NCBI GenBank assembly: GCA_914767715.1
Contig: OU612067.1
Coordinates: 21,676,162 to 21,740,161 of the forward strand
Direction of reading: 5' to 3'
Source: Membranipora membranacea
Lineage: Eukaryota; Bryozoa; Gymnolaemata; Cheilostomatida; Membraniporidae
Length of the DNA: 64,000 nucleotides
Numbering within the stretch: the stretch's first letter is position 1; every line of letters begins with the position of its first letter. The notes under the pieces are model-generated. The model searched no databases and was not told where the DNA came from. It saw only the letters and a program-made list of their open reading frames with translations. Below, piece after piece: positions 39,301 through 51,556 of this stretch. A program made the position numbers and the translations under genes.

Positions 39301-40828
39301 GAACAGATCTTCTCTTTTGACGGTTCCATCATCGATTTTCTCTTTGATTGCCACACCCACTTCCTTCTCATTACCGTAAGCCCTGGCACAGTCAATATGA
39401 CGATAACCTGAACTGATGGCACACTTGACTGCTTCTTCTACCTGTCCTGGCTTCGACTAAAAGTAAAGTAAGTGAAGACACTGAGTGTGAAAACTGGAGA
39501 AGTCTGTGTTTTACCAATGCAATTCCCATTCTGTAAATATAGGGGAACGTAGTGATGATGGGGCTTCCGAATTCTCCAAAGACAGGATAAGGATATTTCC
39601 GTTCACACTATGTGAAATAAGATAAGGTTCAATCTAGTATCCCCTCTTAAAATGAGCGTGGAGGGGTGCAAATGGATCAAACTTGCAGTGGTATTGGCCT
39701 TGGGGCTGCAGCATCATTCTATGGCTGGATCACCTTTTAATTCGGCCTCACATACTATACAATTACTACTGTTACTGTATGTCCAATGTAGCCTATACCT
39801 CACCTGAGGCCACTCAAATCGATCAATTTTTAGTGTGACTTTGTTATTATCTACAACTATAGTTACTATAATTTGCAATGTATTTGAATTTAAAGACAGA
39901 TCTTTTGTCAAACAATGCTATAAGTATAATTCTATGAATGAATTCAGTCCCTAGCCAGGCTCAAATATATTATATGGTAGGCCTAAAGCCTATCACGATC
40001 ATCGTACACTTAGCTAGAGCAGAGTCAGTAGTGCTAGTGGCCATTGCAAAACACTGGTAAATACCAAAGCATAAAAAAAGCTTCTTGCAGTTGTCACTGT
40101 GAGCAGGGAGAATGGAGGCAGCAACCACTTAGCCAAGATTTTAGGCTTTTGTATGTATGTATGTATGTATGTATGGGTGCAGATCACAGACAGCAGGTCA
40201 CTGACAGTTGATTTGATGAGTTGCAGCCTTGTGTGTGTGTGGTTTGTGTTGGCTCTCTCATTGGTCAGAAATTCTGACCAATGATAGAGAAGTGACTCAT
40301 CTGAGCAACGCATTTGGCGGGTACAGAAGCTGCGCAGGCAGCCGCGATAAATTGGTTCATTCATGCACAGCTTCACATCTTCACCACAACAAACACAAAC
40401 CACACACACACACACAGGGCTGCAACTCATCAAATCAACTGTCAGTGACCTGCTGTCTGTGGTGCAGATTAGATTGATGAATATAATCATATAAAATATA
40501 ACATATAATAGTAGAATCATATATATATAATATATGTTATTTACCTATTACTTGATCATTATCAATTGCATAGAATTTTTGGTATGCTATGTTTGTAGGA
40601 AAGGACATATATAAGTTGCCAAGGAGCAACAGCTGAGCTATATATATATATATAATAATGTATATAATAAATAATTCAATTGAGTTACAGTTGTTGAGTT
40701 AGTAATAATTATAATAAATAAACATGAATGATTATAATGCAATATCTTACCTTCCATGTGCCAAAGCCAACTTGAGGCATTTTAAGTCCATTGTTGAATG
40801 TAAGCTCGGGTACAGGTACATCAGCCAT
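33347..40828 (-). CDS. Aldo-keto reductase, AKR1-type, gene 1 (7 exons)
   Basis: Exons 40751-40828, 39289-39456, 38400-38516, 37718-37795, 36612-36728, 34260-34532 and 33347-33435 join in phase to give 306 residues. It should be a cytosolic NADPH-dependent reductase of aldehydes and ketones with a TIM-barrel fold. The catalytic tetrad is visible: Asp and Tyr in [11 protein letters not shown], Lys in FITTK and His in LIHWP. Also seen are IGLSNFN, the NADPH-binding stretch [21 protein letters not shown] and [15 protein letters not shown]. The start ATG gives [14 protein letters not shown], standard for the family. The last exon reaches GLEW and then TGA, but that TGA overlaps a good donor (TG|GTGAGT). 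A further short exon is therefore possible, although none ending in the usual YPF was found. It is a tandem paralogue of the gene at 43167-49856 and has lost (or never had) two of its introns. Confidence 0.9.
34728..34758. repeat. Short perfect palindrome
   Basis: AATGCAGTATAAAAC at 34728-34742 is mirrored at 34744-34758 with a single-base centre. It lies in an intron of AKR gene 1. Confidence 0.8.
35795..36512. mobile_element. Large foldback element, arms about 320 bp
   Basis: The sequence from about 35795 (ACAATATCACAGAGTAAGG) to 36130 is mirrored, with about 85-90 percent identity by eye in most parts, by about 36186-36512. Matching blocks include CATAATTCATTCTGTAT, CTAAAGACTGATTT, CACCATATTATTGTCAT and AAAATGAGTTTT. 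The loop is about 55 bp. It has no coding capacity. It sits within the intron between exons 5 and 6 of AKR gene 1. Confidence 0.85.
36728..36845. repeat. Short degenerate tandem repeat ending in a palindrome
   Basis: Three copies of a roughly 30-bp unit (CTGTATTATxxATAGTAAAACATG-like) lie at 36729-36812. They are followed by a 30-bp near-perfect palindrome CCAGAGACTATAGAT... at 36816-36845. It adjoins the acceptor side of exon 5 of AKR gene 1. Confidence 0.6.
37450..37644. mobile_element. MITE-like element, family B, copy 1
   Basis: Terminal inverted repeats: GGTCTTTCAATTAAAAACAG at the left and TTCTAATTGAAATACCCC at the right. The inner part carries CAGCCAAAATTGCAATCT and TTAGTAAAGCATCGCTTATT, shared in inverted orientation with the copy at 48112-48329. 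About 195 bp, non-coding, in an intron of AKR gene 1. Confidence 0.78.
40185..40461. mobile_element. Inverted-repeat element with TG/CA inner arms
   Basis: The arm 40185-40250 (CACAGACAGCAGGTCACTGA ... GGTTTGTGTT) is mirrored by 40392-40461, including a GT/CA run that differs slightly in length. A 21-bp palindrome (TTGGTCAGAA-A-TTCTGACCAA) at 40261-40281 lies between the arms. A TATG tetranucleotide array (about 40152-40176) precedes it. It lies in intron 1 of AKR gene 1. Confidence 0.85.
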
Positions 40829-43166
40829 TGTGATGAGGAGGAGTACTTCTGCAAGAAATCTGATCGGTTATTCAATGAAAAAGTTCCTAAACACCAACAT
40901 TCTGATTGCAGGATAGCCTTGTGACATAGTCTATCTCTGCAGCACAGCAGTGGTGGCGCTGCCTTCCATCAAGAAAGGCAACTCCCAGGGTTCAAGGTTA
41001 TGAGATATCAAAACCAGTGTTCCATTTAGGCCCAAATATTTCCAAATTATGGGTTTCCATTGTTTTCCCAATTTTGGTACTCAGACTAGGTGAATTAGTT
41101 CAAGCCCTATGCTGCAGAGACGAACGTATGCCTCAACAGTTCACACATGCGCAGACTGAAACACCAAGGGATTTCAATGTGACAGGAACCTGAACAGAGA
41201 AATATATCAGTAATGCTGCCTTGCATTAGTTTGTGCGTCGATTAGTTCCAAAGACACTTTATTCCCATGCATGAGAGTACGACTCCGAAAAATAATAATA
41301 AAAACCTCTTTCGATCGACCAAGAGGAGACAACTGATCTGCAGTGAATAGGCTAACCTGGGAGGTTAACTGCCCTGGTCAAACGAGAAGCTTAGCTTATG
41401 TGGTCAGTCTCTAAATTCTCTGATCTTTTGAATCATTAGGTGTGGTTAAAAGATTTGTTCTTCCAATAGAAAGACGAATCAAGTTAGCCTATGTAAAGTT
41501 GATGGCCATGTCGACGTCGTCAATATCCAACAACCAATTGTCCAAATTAGTATGAATTCAAGCCATATTGAGTAGCAGTATCACAGCATCTTTAAGTTGT
41601 CATTAGTCAAAGTTATTCCTTTTCATTACTTGCAGGATAGGATGAGTCTCCCCAGCCATGAAAACAGGTTTTGTCGATATAAATCAAAGAAATGATAACC
41701 CTACCCACCCCACAGCCACAGGAAATTATCACATTTGGCAGTTTGTTGCAATAAACAGATGTGATACTGATTTGAGTCTGGGACCTGCCATCAGTTGTGA
41801 GAAATAATTCAGAGTCTTTGTAGAAGGTGGGCTATCATCGGAAATGCTGCAGTCACATTTATTTTCTAGCTTTATTACTACTTTACAAAGCAAAACATTA
41901 TTGGATGAATTGTTAGAAATGTCGCTAATCTACATGAGTGAAATTATTTGCAGCTACAACATATATACGATATACAAAGATATAAAAAAATTTAGACCGA
42001 AAAATGTTTCACTATTTCAGAGTTATAAATTATACGCCTCCAACAGCCTTATTTCAGTGACCCATTTTTATTGGGCCACTGAAATAGCTGAGATAAGGCT
42101 ACTACCGCTGCCATATTGTCATAATCCCGTGAATACTGTTTGTTGTGAGTACACTAATAAGCAAATTCACTATTGGTTGAATATTTAGGAATGTCGGCTA
42201 ATCTACATGGGTGAAATTAACAAGCATCGACAACAGTGATACCAAAAATATGTTGGTATGATACGAAGTTTTTAGTGTTACACTTTATCAAAGTTATATA
42301 TACGCCTCCTATCGCTTATTTCAGTGGCCCTTCTTTTTAGGGGCTAATGCTGTTCTAAGGCTACTGCTGCCATATTGTCACAATCGTTTGTTATACTTTC
42401 TCGTTTTGTAGCCTCAGGCACTCTAGTAATCTTCATGGAACGGATAGTGGGGATGATCCAGCAACCTGCCAACACAAAAATAACATGGTTTCTCAGCCTT
42501 ATATAACATTTCCACTGCGTCTCCATGAGATCAAGCTGAGCCAATTTAATGGCTGTCCGACCCATGGGAATGCTTCACAAATCGCACTGAGCTCCAAAAC
42601 TCTGCTCAAACTGAGTAGCTTGTAGCGGCAGGTATTTTTGAAGTTTCAGTTGAACATCAGCTCTTCGAAACAGATGCAGTCTTCTAGGGTGAGCCATAAA
42701 TGACAACTCAGTTTGAGCTCACTGTTACTGATTGCACTGTAGTTTTGCACGAGTATATCTGAGAGAAATTGATAGATTCACTTTCTTATATAAAATCATC
42801 TTTCTTATGACATAAATTGATTTCAGTTGATGAGAGAAGGAGGGAAATACGGGCCAGATCTAACAATCACTATGTTCCCATGTGTCGACTTGACACCAGT
42901 TTTAAGCCCAATCGATACATGATATTTTTCGCATATATCGATAGGCATTTCTTGATGCGAAAGCAGATATTGTATTGATTCACCATCATCGCTTAAGGCA
43001 GCGTGGATGAATGTTTAGCGCACCAACGGCCGTGGCAGATCTTTTTCAGTCTTTTCGATCGTGGAAATCGTTAGCATTCATCATTGGAAATGGCAGTGGA
43101 CCACTCATTCGAGGCATGGGAACACAGTGTATAACTGTCTAATTTATAACAAAATCTGAGAGAAAC
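40829..43166. other. Intergenic spacer between the two AKR genes
   Basis: This should contain the promoter of AKR gene 1 and the 3' flank of AKR gene 2. The open frame at 41844-42188 spans a diverged tandem repeat and is not considered a gene. No other exon is supported. Confidence 0.45.
41915..42395. repeat. Diverged tandem duplication, unit about 260 bp
   Basis: Copy 1 (about 41918-42130) and copy 2 (about 42190-42385) share GTCGxCTAATCTACATG, ATACGCCTCC, TTATTTCAGTG and CTGCCATATTGTCA in the same order. Copy 1 contains a hairpin (AGCCTTATTTCAGTG...CACTGAAATAG...AAGGCT). Confidence 0.75.
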
Positions 43167-46100
43167 TCACCAGTTATGCGGCATTCCTCGGTAGTATTTC
43201 TCATGGAAGGAATTCAGCTTAAACATGTCACTCTCATCCAATTCAAAGTCAAAGCACTGAAATGAAAATCATAAAAAATGTTCCTTTTTTTCTTGTTCAA
43301 TGCAGCAATTTAATTTATTAATGTCAAGTATGAGAACTTGATCAATGTTGACCTAGTAGAACGACCCTGGGGTGATGGCAGATTAGACCACGCTTGATCT
43401 AGAAGAAAACTTTATTATTGTATAGCTGCTGGGTACTCACGTCTGGATTCAATCCTGTAGCTTGATAGCCAATTAATTAAAGAGACTAGCTCTGTGAATA
43501 CCCTTCATGACACACATTATTGTATACTTGTCACCCCTAGGGTTCAAATTGATTGTCGCCGACTGCTGTTTACAAATATTTAAAATTCGCATAGCTTATA
43601 TACTGTCTGCGGTCTACACAGAAAAATATTTCTGGATGTTCCAATCAGCCATAAGTGAGAGAGAGACAAACAGCAGGTGATTGTAAAATTAAAGTAAATC
43701 AATTATTTGAATGCAACGATCCAGATGTATGCTTCTCAGAAATATAGTTTATAACTCAGTTAAACGTAAAAATTGTATCTGGTTTCAACTGAACTTAAAT
43801 TTTTATAATTTTCTCTATAAGTCATTAGATAAATCCGTACCTCATAAACCTCAGGCCTAACCCCCCCCCCCCCCTAATATAGTTTAAATGAACTTCTACT
43901 ATGACAATCTTTTAGAAACACAATATTGTTAATATTGGAGGATGGGCGATACAACAGACAAGACCCTTGTTTGCTCTCGCTTGTTGGTGAGCAGTGACCA
44001 ATTATTTAACCAAAACATCAAAATCTGAGGTTTTTAAAATTTTATAAAAATGTCAAGTCTGTGACATTCCTGTACCAACTCATCATTTTAAAGCCCTCTT
44101 GTTTTGATTGGCTGCCATGTGTTGCTTACATTACAACCAATTTCTGAGAGCAGCTTGGCGCAGTCATCGCATCAAAAAATTTTTTGCTGTCCATTCTTGA
44201 AAAGTGATAATAAGAACTTCTGCCATTGAAGAAATTAAAATCTAAACTTTTATATTAAACAGAATCGCACCTGAATGTTGGACCTTATTCTAGATGGAGT
44301 TATACTCTTTGGTATCACGACTACACCTCTCTGTATATTCCATCTCAGAACAACCTGGTGTAGAATAAGAGCAGTGAGATACGAAATACATGTCAGTGAA
44401 ACACTGAGACTCAACGCCGGACAAATACCTGCGTAACTTGTCAGTATCATGCACAGTTCTGTTGTTATTGTAAAGCAAGAACTTTTGACACATACACGTA
44501 CAGTGTTTGTTTCTCAGAGAACTTATATTGCTATTCACACTGGTACTTGTGCGGGTCTTAGCGATGGAGGGCAGAATTGCAGTAAATTATTTCTGCAAGT
44601 TTTGCATGAATATTACAGTCAGATGTGATATTAGACTGTCTTGACAAACACCCACCGAACAATGCTTGTTGAGACAGGCTAATACGATATAAATAAGCAA
44701 TGGAGTGGCTTCACCCTTGCATGGGTTGGTAACTGTCAGCAAGCCCAATATTTTGTTTTAGTGTTCTTTAGTGACAATGAGAGAATAGCATTTTATTGTG
44801 GTCCGCAGCGGAAAAACACAAATCAAATACAAATACAATACAAATGAGAATGCAGTGCTGTGATCTTTTTGTAATTACCTGAGCAGGAGTTTTCCCCCAC
44901 TTCTCAGCGATGGAGTAGACAACTGGATCCCGAAGTATGTAAGGATGGTCTGGTGTATCAGTGACCCTGAAACATCAAACAAAGGCAAAGCCTCAAAACA
45001 TATTTTATGCAGACTTGTTATGATGTACCTTAGTTTCCTCATCGGCTGTATTACCTGAGGTAAAGTTCATCGGCCAGAGGACAGGGGACAACAAACGTAT
45101 CGAGATCAGAGGTTATAAGTGTTTGATCAATATTTTATGCTGTTTGTCACATGTTACTGGTGAACCGCCGGCTCAAACTCCAATTAAATTGGATCATATT
45201 TGATCTATAACTCAGTGATATCATGATGCTTGAACCACAGTCAGCTCTTAATGTTTGGGAAGGCAATCAACGCCTTAGAGGATTGTCAGCAAACGCCTAT
45301 TGATGTGGACGCCTTACTGAACACTCTCAGAGTAGTGATAGAAAAAATGAGGAAAAGGAAATATGAAAGCTTGAGAATGTTTTGTATAACTATGAGAGAT
45401 AAAATATCACACCTGGCTATGGCTTGAACCTGCCATACTTACCATGGTCTATCTCGAGAGCCAATACAGGAGTGAGCTGTCACAGTGATTCCATGCTTAG
45501 CACAAAAATGCCTCATCTTAGTCTGCTTAAAGTACGGGTGTACTTCAATCTTTAAAAATAGAATAAGTGGGTCAGATGGCATAGATGAAGACATATAATA
45601 TGCTTCTGATGATTTAACGGGTTACCAGTTCTTGACAATACAGTGCATGGGCAAATCTTGGCCTTTTTTGTCTAGAGTAAACATAGTTCATGCGCGTTGT
45701 GCAGCGTCTAATTGAGGCTGCTTCTTACTTCATTGTAAAGGGCAGCCTCGAGTTAGACACTCCTATCGCAGCTATAGTGGAGTAGCATTGATGATACGGG
45801 CCATATTGAAATGAGTAGGTCTGGGGCGAATTGTAACCTCTTTTGAAGTAGAGAACAAATTGACAATCAGGCGTAGCAAGAACAATTTCGTGTGATCTTT
45901 ACTGGCAGGCTGATGTAAGTATATAAGGGAAATTAATGTAAACTTATTCCAAAAATAGACCAATTCAGGGCGCCTCTGGAAGTGAAGTAGATATTTAATT
46001 CATCCCCATCACAAAATAGAGTATCAAGCCTTACCTGTTGGGATACAGGTTTGATTCTTGCGTATCCTAACAACTCCTCAATTTGTAGGTGGTTGAAGTT

Positions 46101-49100
46101 TGATATTCCGAGAGCCCTTGCTTTACCTTTATCAAACTCATCCTCCATCCCCTACAAGACAGACAAAGTATTATACATGGACAATGGTAGGGTCACTTCA
46201 ATTGTCAAAAATGGAACTGTCTCCTGTATTTCTATTGCCAGCGTTGGCAAAGAATGTTATCTTTTGTCACGTTATTAATTCTGGTGGGGATATATAGCCA
46301 ATGAACATATTTCACTCTATAGGTACATGCCCTCGTGACCGGGCATTGGCTCTCCTTCCACCCGACAGCCAATAATATCAGAGCCCACACATTGGCTAGG
46401 GGAATCAGCAAGCTTAAAAACGTCAAGTCAGTGTCATGTCAACGACCGGTCCTAGTGTCAACAAATCAAATATGAATGTGAATAACAAAGATTTCATTTG
46501 TTGATGTGTCATTTTATTGGGGTAATTAGGGGTACCTCCTAGTTTTATCAAGACAGTTGAGTTGACAGCATCAAAGTCATTTCTAGAATTTTTTTGACAG
46601 GTAAAATGTTGTTTTTAGAGATTGAGTTCATCATATTCTTCTATGAAATGACACAATGCATAATTTTGCTGACCCATTGGCATTCATTGGCTCAGGTCAG
46701 CTATTTGATGAATTTTGGTATCTGTATCAGTCATGGACACTAACAAAGCAGAGCAAAAAGACGCAGGGACTTATTTTAGGGAGTTGCCAAACTTTGATGG
46801 TGTGAATTGGCCCCAGGTTGGATAGTTATTGTTAACCTCTCCTGTTGAGTCCTGTCGAGTCTGGGGCCTTTAAAGCGTTTTAATGATATAAATAGCAAAA
46901 GTCCCAAACGAGCTGATTCTGACATGGAATATTCAGTTAAGCATTTTTAGGCCAATCTATTGAGCATTCTAGGGGAGGCAAAGCGTCCCTGCCTCCCCTA
47001 GAACTACGGGCCTGAAACATAATAGCTGTGATATTGGATCGAAAATTTCATAAACACCCACCTTCCATGTATCCTCTGTCGGTCCATCAGAGTATAGAAA
47101 GTTGTCGTTCTCATCCTTTGGGAATCGCTCTGGCCCCTCCTGCAATTATGAGCTACATTGAAATGACAGATCACAAATGTTATGCTAATATGTGACTTAC
47201 AAGATAACAACTGTGTGCCTGGTCTAGCTGAGGCAGGTTTTTTGTTTTAGCATAGACACAGATAATGGAAAATAATGTCAAACCTTTTTTTGAATAGTTG
47301 ACATTTTGGCTATTTTTCTTCGTATGTAGTATAAACATCACATGGTCTGAAGTGGTAAAAGTTTAATCAAAATTTGAGGCTAGTGATAGTTTTAGCGCTT
47401 AAAGAGGTAGGAATCGAAGGGGGTGCACGGGGATTAATCATGTGAAGTGACAGGCAAGACCATTGGCTGATCAATGTAATTAGAGGCGGAGAATGGCCGT
47501 GGTCTCCGCCTCTAACAGCCAGTCCACGTTGCGTTCTCAAGTGGTCAAGTGTGTTATATAAGAAATTGTGATTCGCAGACACCCATAAATAAAGTTGAAT
47601 AGAAGCTATGATATAGCTATTGTTGTGTTGGCTCATCACACTTGGGATTATAGGGTTTAATTACAACGGTCAATTTCAATCTTGACAACGGTATCTAGGC
47701 AACCTCTAAAACCATAAATCATAACGTCAAAATTGACCAATAAGAGCTCGTATATTTTGAAGCGGATGATTTGAAATCATCGGAACTGGGCAATTTCGTA
47801 TGACATCAGTCATATTTTCACCATTTTCCAATGCCATTATTGGAATGAAAATTTATTGGGCATGTGTATCACACAATTCCGCATCAGCTTGTCTGATTCC
47901 CATTAAAAATAATTCACTGCTTCTCCTCTTAATTCCGAAAAAGCAGGAGGAATTTGAATGCTGCTAACCCCATTTGAATTTGATATGGCTGGGTGATCGC
48001 TTTACATTGACTGGCCCTTATATACCGGTCGAGGCACTTTAAGCAATGCCTGGATGGATGGTATTAGCCTTTCGTTACCAACCAAAATCTAAGCAATGGT
48101 AACATCATCCTGGGGGGTCTTTCAATTAGAAAGAGATATGCTTTACTAAAGCAAGTTATCACTATCACATCGCTCAAAATTATCGCTCACGTGGTCTTTC
48201 AATTAGACAAAATCGTGTCCAGATCGCTCACTCAGAATGTATATAGTTCCATCAATGAGTGAGCGATCTAAGAGCGAGACCCCTAGCAGATTGCGATTCT
48301 GGCTGTTTCTAATTGAAAGATGCACCCCTTATTGTTTGAGCACTTACACCATCACCAGTGATAGAGTTTGTCTGTAGTAAGTATATCTACCTTGTAAGCA
48401 GTAGGCCAATGCATGAGAAACAAATCTAGGTAATCTGTTTGCAGATCATCAAGTGTCGCCTGCAGCCCCTTGGTCACTAGATGTCGTCTGTGGTATGTGT
48501 TCCATAGCTACAATATTCAAGGGTTCACCACTCGTTAGCTAACCAGAAAATGTGAAACACTCAGTAAATACAGAATTAGGTTCAGTCAGTATTTTGTTCC
48601 ATTTGATGGACGAGCAGCTGGAAAAAAAGATGATAGTTCATCTGTCATACCAGTTTTGAAAACATGTACATTTTATTGGGACAACCAACTGTCTTTGTTT
48701 ACAGCTGTTTACAAACTAGTGTCACCCTCAGCCAGTCTGATGCCCAGCTGTAAATCTACTGTAGCACATGTGTTTGAGGAATGCAATGACTTGCTATGAG
48801 CTATTGCTACTGCCAGAAATCTGAATCCCTTATATTTGAAACTCAAGCTGTGAGAATGATATAAGGTCATGGGTAATGTTAGGTAAGATTTGTGTATCTC
48901 CAGGGTTAATTGTAGTGCCTGGATTATTTTCCCAATTTGATGATGCAAGTATTTTTGACTATTTACTCAACAATTTTAAAAGACCACAACTGCTTATATA
49001 GTTTAATTGCTTTGTCAGTGGGATTAAATAAACCACAATAATCCAACCAATTAAACTCTGGTCAATAAAATATGAAAGTACCTAGGATAGCTATAATTTG

Positions 49101-49856
49101 TGTGTATAACGGCAATTATAAAGTTATAGTCAGCAAGTTGTTTTCAGAGAAACATCAATGCCAGCCCCGCAAAAGGGGAGGCAGGGATGTTATGCCCCTA
49201 GATTGTTTAATAGAGTGGCCTAAATGCTATTATTGACTACACCATGCCAGAATCAGGTCATTTGGGACTTCCAACTGCTATTTGAAATAGCATTGAGATC
49301 CTTTCCAGAAACTTAACGTTATCAGCTCAATCATGTTTACCCACCTTGCCTGTTATGAAGAGATCCTCTCTCCTTACAGTACCATCATCTATTTTAGACT
49401 TGATCGCGTCTCCCACCTCCTTCTCATTTCCATAACAATGAGCCGCGTCGATATGTCTGTATCCCGCCTCTATCGCATGCTTTGTCCCCGCATACGCATC
49501 CTCGGGTTTGGTCTATACAATCAAGAAGAAAATCTCAATCCATTGTAGATGAACTTATCTTGGCCTCGCTCGGCTATACCTATTGGAGTGAGGGTAGTGA
49601 TAGGGCCCCCCTTCCTGGATCTACGCAAACCTATCTAGAGAGAGTCTAATATCCCACAACGCAGTTCATACTCAGCTCAGCATGATGATGATGTCACTCA
49701 ACAGTGTTTCATGCAGGTGGAGTTATGAGATATAACAACAATTAGAACCTATCTTACCTTCCAAGTCCCGTATCCTAAGATAGGCATTGTGACTCCATTA
49801 CCCAACGTAACATGGGGCATCTCCATGCCAAGCTGTTGGATTGCTCTTCGAATCAT
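43167..49856 (-). CDS. Aldo-keto reductase, AKR1-type, gene 2 (9 exons)
   Basis: Exons 49758-49856, 49345-49512, 48391-48507, 47062-47139, 46035-46151, 45443-45549, 44879-44966, 44271-44354 and 43167-43256 join in phase to give 315 residues. Catalytic residues are present: Asp and Tyr in [11 protein letters not shown], Lys in FITGK and His in LMHWP. It should be a cytosolic NADPH-dependent aldehyde/ketone reductase. LGISNFN, SRDRPW, TPAQVVLRW and [13 protein letters not shown] follow the AKR order. In the NADPH-binding part it has AHSCIG where gene 1 has AYSPLG, so cofactor or substrate handling may differ. It shares five intron positions plus the last one with gene 1, but has two more introns (after the RPW and PAQ motifs). 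As in gene 1, the final Trp codon is followed by TGA that overlaps a GTGAGT donor. Confidence 0.9.
46967..47003. repeat. Perfect 14-bp hairpin of a dispersed repeat
   Basis: TTCTAGGGGAGGCA at 46967-46980 is mirrored at 46990-47003 (9-nt loop) and followed by CTACGGGCCTGAA. A related CCTAGAACTACGGGACTGAA lies at about 34153 with a degenerate left arm, so this is a dispersed family. It lies in an intron of AKR gene 2. Confidence 0.7.
47480..47515. repeat. Perfect 13-bp hairpin
   Basis: TTAGAGGCGGAGA at 47480-47492 is mirrored at 47503-47515 with a 10-nt loop, in an intron of AKR gene 2. Confidence 0.8.
48112..48329. mobile_element. MITE-like element, family B, copy 2
   Basis: It begins GGGGGGTCTTTCAATTAGAA and ends TTCTAATTGAAAGATGCACC. 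A second internal GGTCTTTCAATTAG at 48211 suggests an internal duplication or a nested copy. It shares terminal and inner blocks with the copy at 37450-37644 in the opposite orientation. It lies in an intron of AKR gene 2, close to the acceptor-distal side of exon 48391-48507. Confidence 0.8.
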
Positions 49857-51481
49857 TATTTATAATTGGAGGAACTAATCTAAAGAAAACTTCACCCAGC
49901 CTTGCCTCAAAATTGAGTGAGGTTGAAAATCCAGGTTAGGCTCAATAGCAGATTCACCTCTGCTGGGAGTTTGACAGAGCTTGTTATCAAAGTATAAACA
50001 TCAGTGAATTGTTATTGTGGTGACCTGTCATATTAATTTTTAACCAGCCCCTATATAAATAAACAAAGGTACTCCCAATATACCTGCTGCACTTGAGATC
50101 TGTCTCTTCTCAGCCAACAATAACGAAAGTATCAAATCCAACAAGTTCAAGATTAAAGAATATCCGTATCTTAGCTCTCAGCCTATGATGTCAAACTACT
50201 CATGCTACATATAATACCAACAACCTGCAATCTCTGCACAGGTTGTTTATATAGAGAAATCTCATTAAACATGTCTTCTGTTCCAGATAGGTAAAAGCAT
50301 AGAATTAGAATTAGACTAGTTCCAAATGACAGGCTTTAAACGGACATTTGTAATTACAAGTGAAATTGAAAATTTTTTCGTCAAATGAAGGTAGGATAAT
50401 TTTACCGCATCTAGCCTGAAAATAATATATAAAAGATAAAATAAGATAAGATAAGACTTTATTGAAACTCTGCAAGAAACCATGGGATAGACTTACAAGG
50501 AAATTACAGATGGCAAGTAAATTATCACATGACTACTTCTATCCGGGCAAATTATCTAAGGCCGATGGTAAACAATAAACATATCTGAACTGATACCCTC
50601 CACCCTCCCCTCTGTAACTATTACAAAAAACACCTAAGAAATCAACAGTCTAAGGAGTTATATTCTCTCTAAGAAAGAGAGGATAAGTGCCATAACAATA
50701 ACTAGTAAAAAGGAGGCAATACAATATATATTATTCTGATAATTATGGCGATTCAGCCTATCGCCATACACACTAGTCCCTTACTATTTAACATAAGTTG
50801 ACACTATTCTGCCATTATTAACTATGAGAGGAGAAATGAATTTTCATACAGTACAAGTTAGTAATCAATCGGCAAAGCCATTCAAGTTATGTAGTATTCT
50901 TTCCAGATAAATTATGTGTGAGACTGTTATATTGATTATTAGCCAAATTCTATCAGGGACACCCTCCCTGATGTTAATAGCCATCATATATCACTTACCC
51001 CACCTCACATAAAGTGAAGGCAACTCATATTGTACATGTAGTTGAAGAACAAAGGTATAAATAATATGACTCAGTCAGAAACCAGACAGTCACATAGCAG
51101 CAAACAGATAGTGCAGACTATCATCATAATTCATACTGAGTAATCATTATCATACCTTTGTTCAGACTACAATACATATTTAACCTACCATATTTTGGAT
51201 CCAAAAATAAATAAACAAAAATTAGGACACTATAACAACAAAAATAAACCATAAACGCAAAAAAAAAGAAGGCAAGATTGAGAAAGGGACTCTGACTGTT
51301 CACTGTATAACCTATATACTCATGAGGACAGCTAGATTAATCATATGAGGGCCATGTTAGTACCGTAGAGTCACCCCAAAGGCTGGAGGCTAGTAGAGAG
51401 AACACTCCGCAGACAGCTTTGTCCTGAGAGGATTTTGTTTGAGCAAATCAGATGTTAGTGATTTGAGGTGAGTCTGTTCTA
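49857..51481. other. Spacer with a retroelement 3'-end remnant
   Basis: No gene is supported between the AKR gene 2 start and the ROCO-caspase gene end. At about 50420-50466 the minus strand reads CAATAAAGTCTTATC followed by TTATC-type pentamers, as expected for the 3' tail of a minus-strand non-LTR retroelement. No coding remnant was recognised upstream of it. Confidence 0.4.
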
Positions 51482-51487
51482 TTTATT
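51482..51487 (-). terminator. Polyadenylation signal AATAAA
   Basis: AATAAA on the minus strand, about 70 bases downstream of the stop codon (51557-51559) of the ROCO-caspase gene. Confidence 0.5.
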
Positions 51488-51556
51488 GTAACGAGTTGAG
51501 TAAGTTTGGTCATCCTAAAACCCCTAGTTTCAGATAAATAACAAGACAGTCAGCGT

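Noticed and set aside
40014-40520. A 168-codon minus-strand frame
   Set aside because: It reads through the inverted-repeat element and its CA tract; the Cys/Val and His/Tyr runs come from microsatellites.
41844-42188. A 114-codon open frame between the AKR genes
   Set aside because: It crosses a diverged tandem repeat, contains hairpin sequence and has no recognisable domain.
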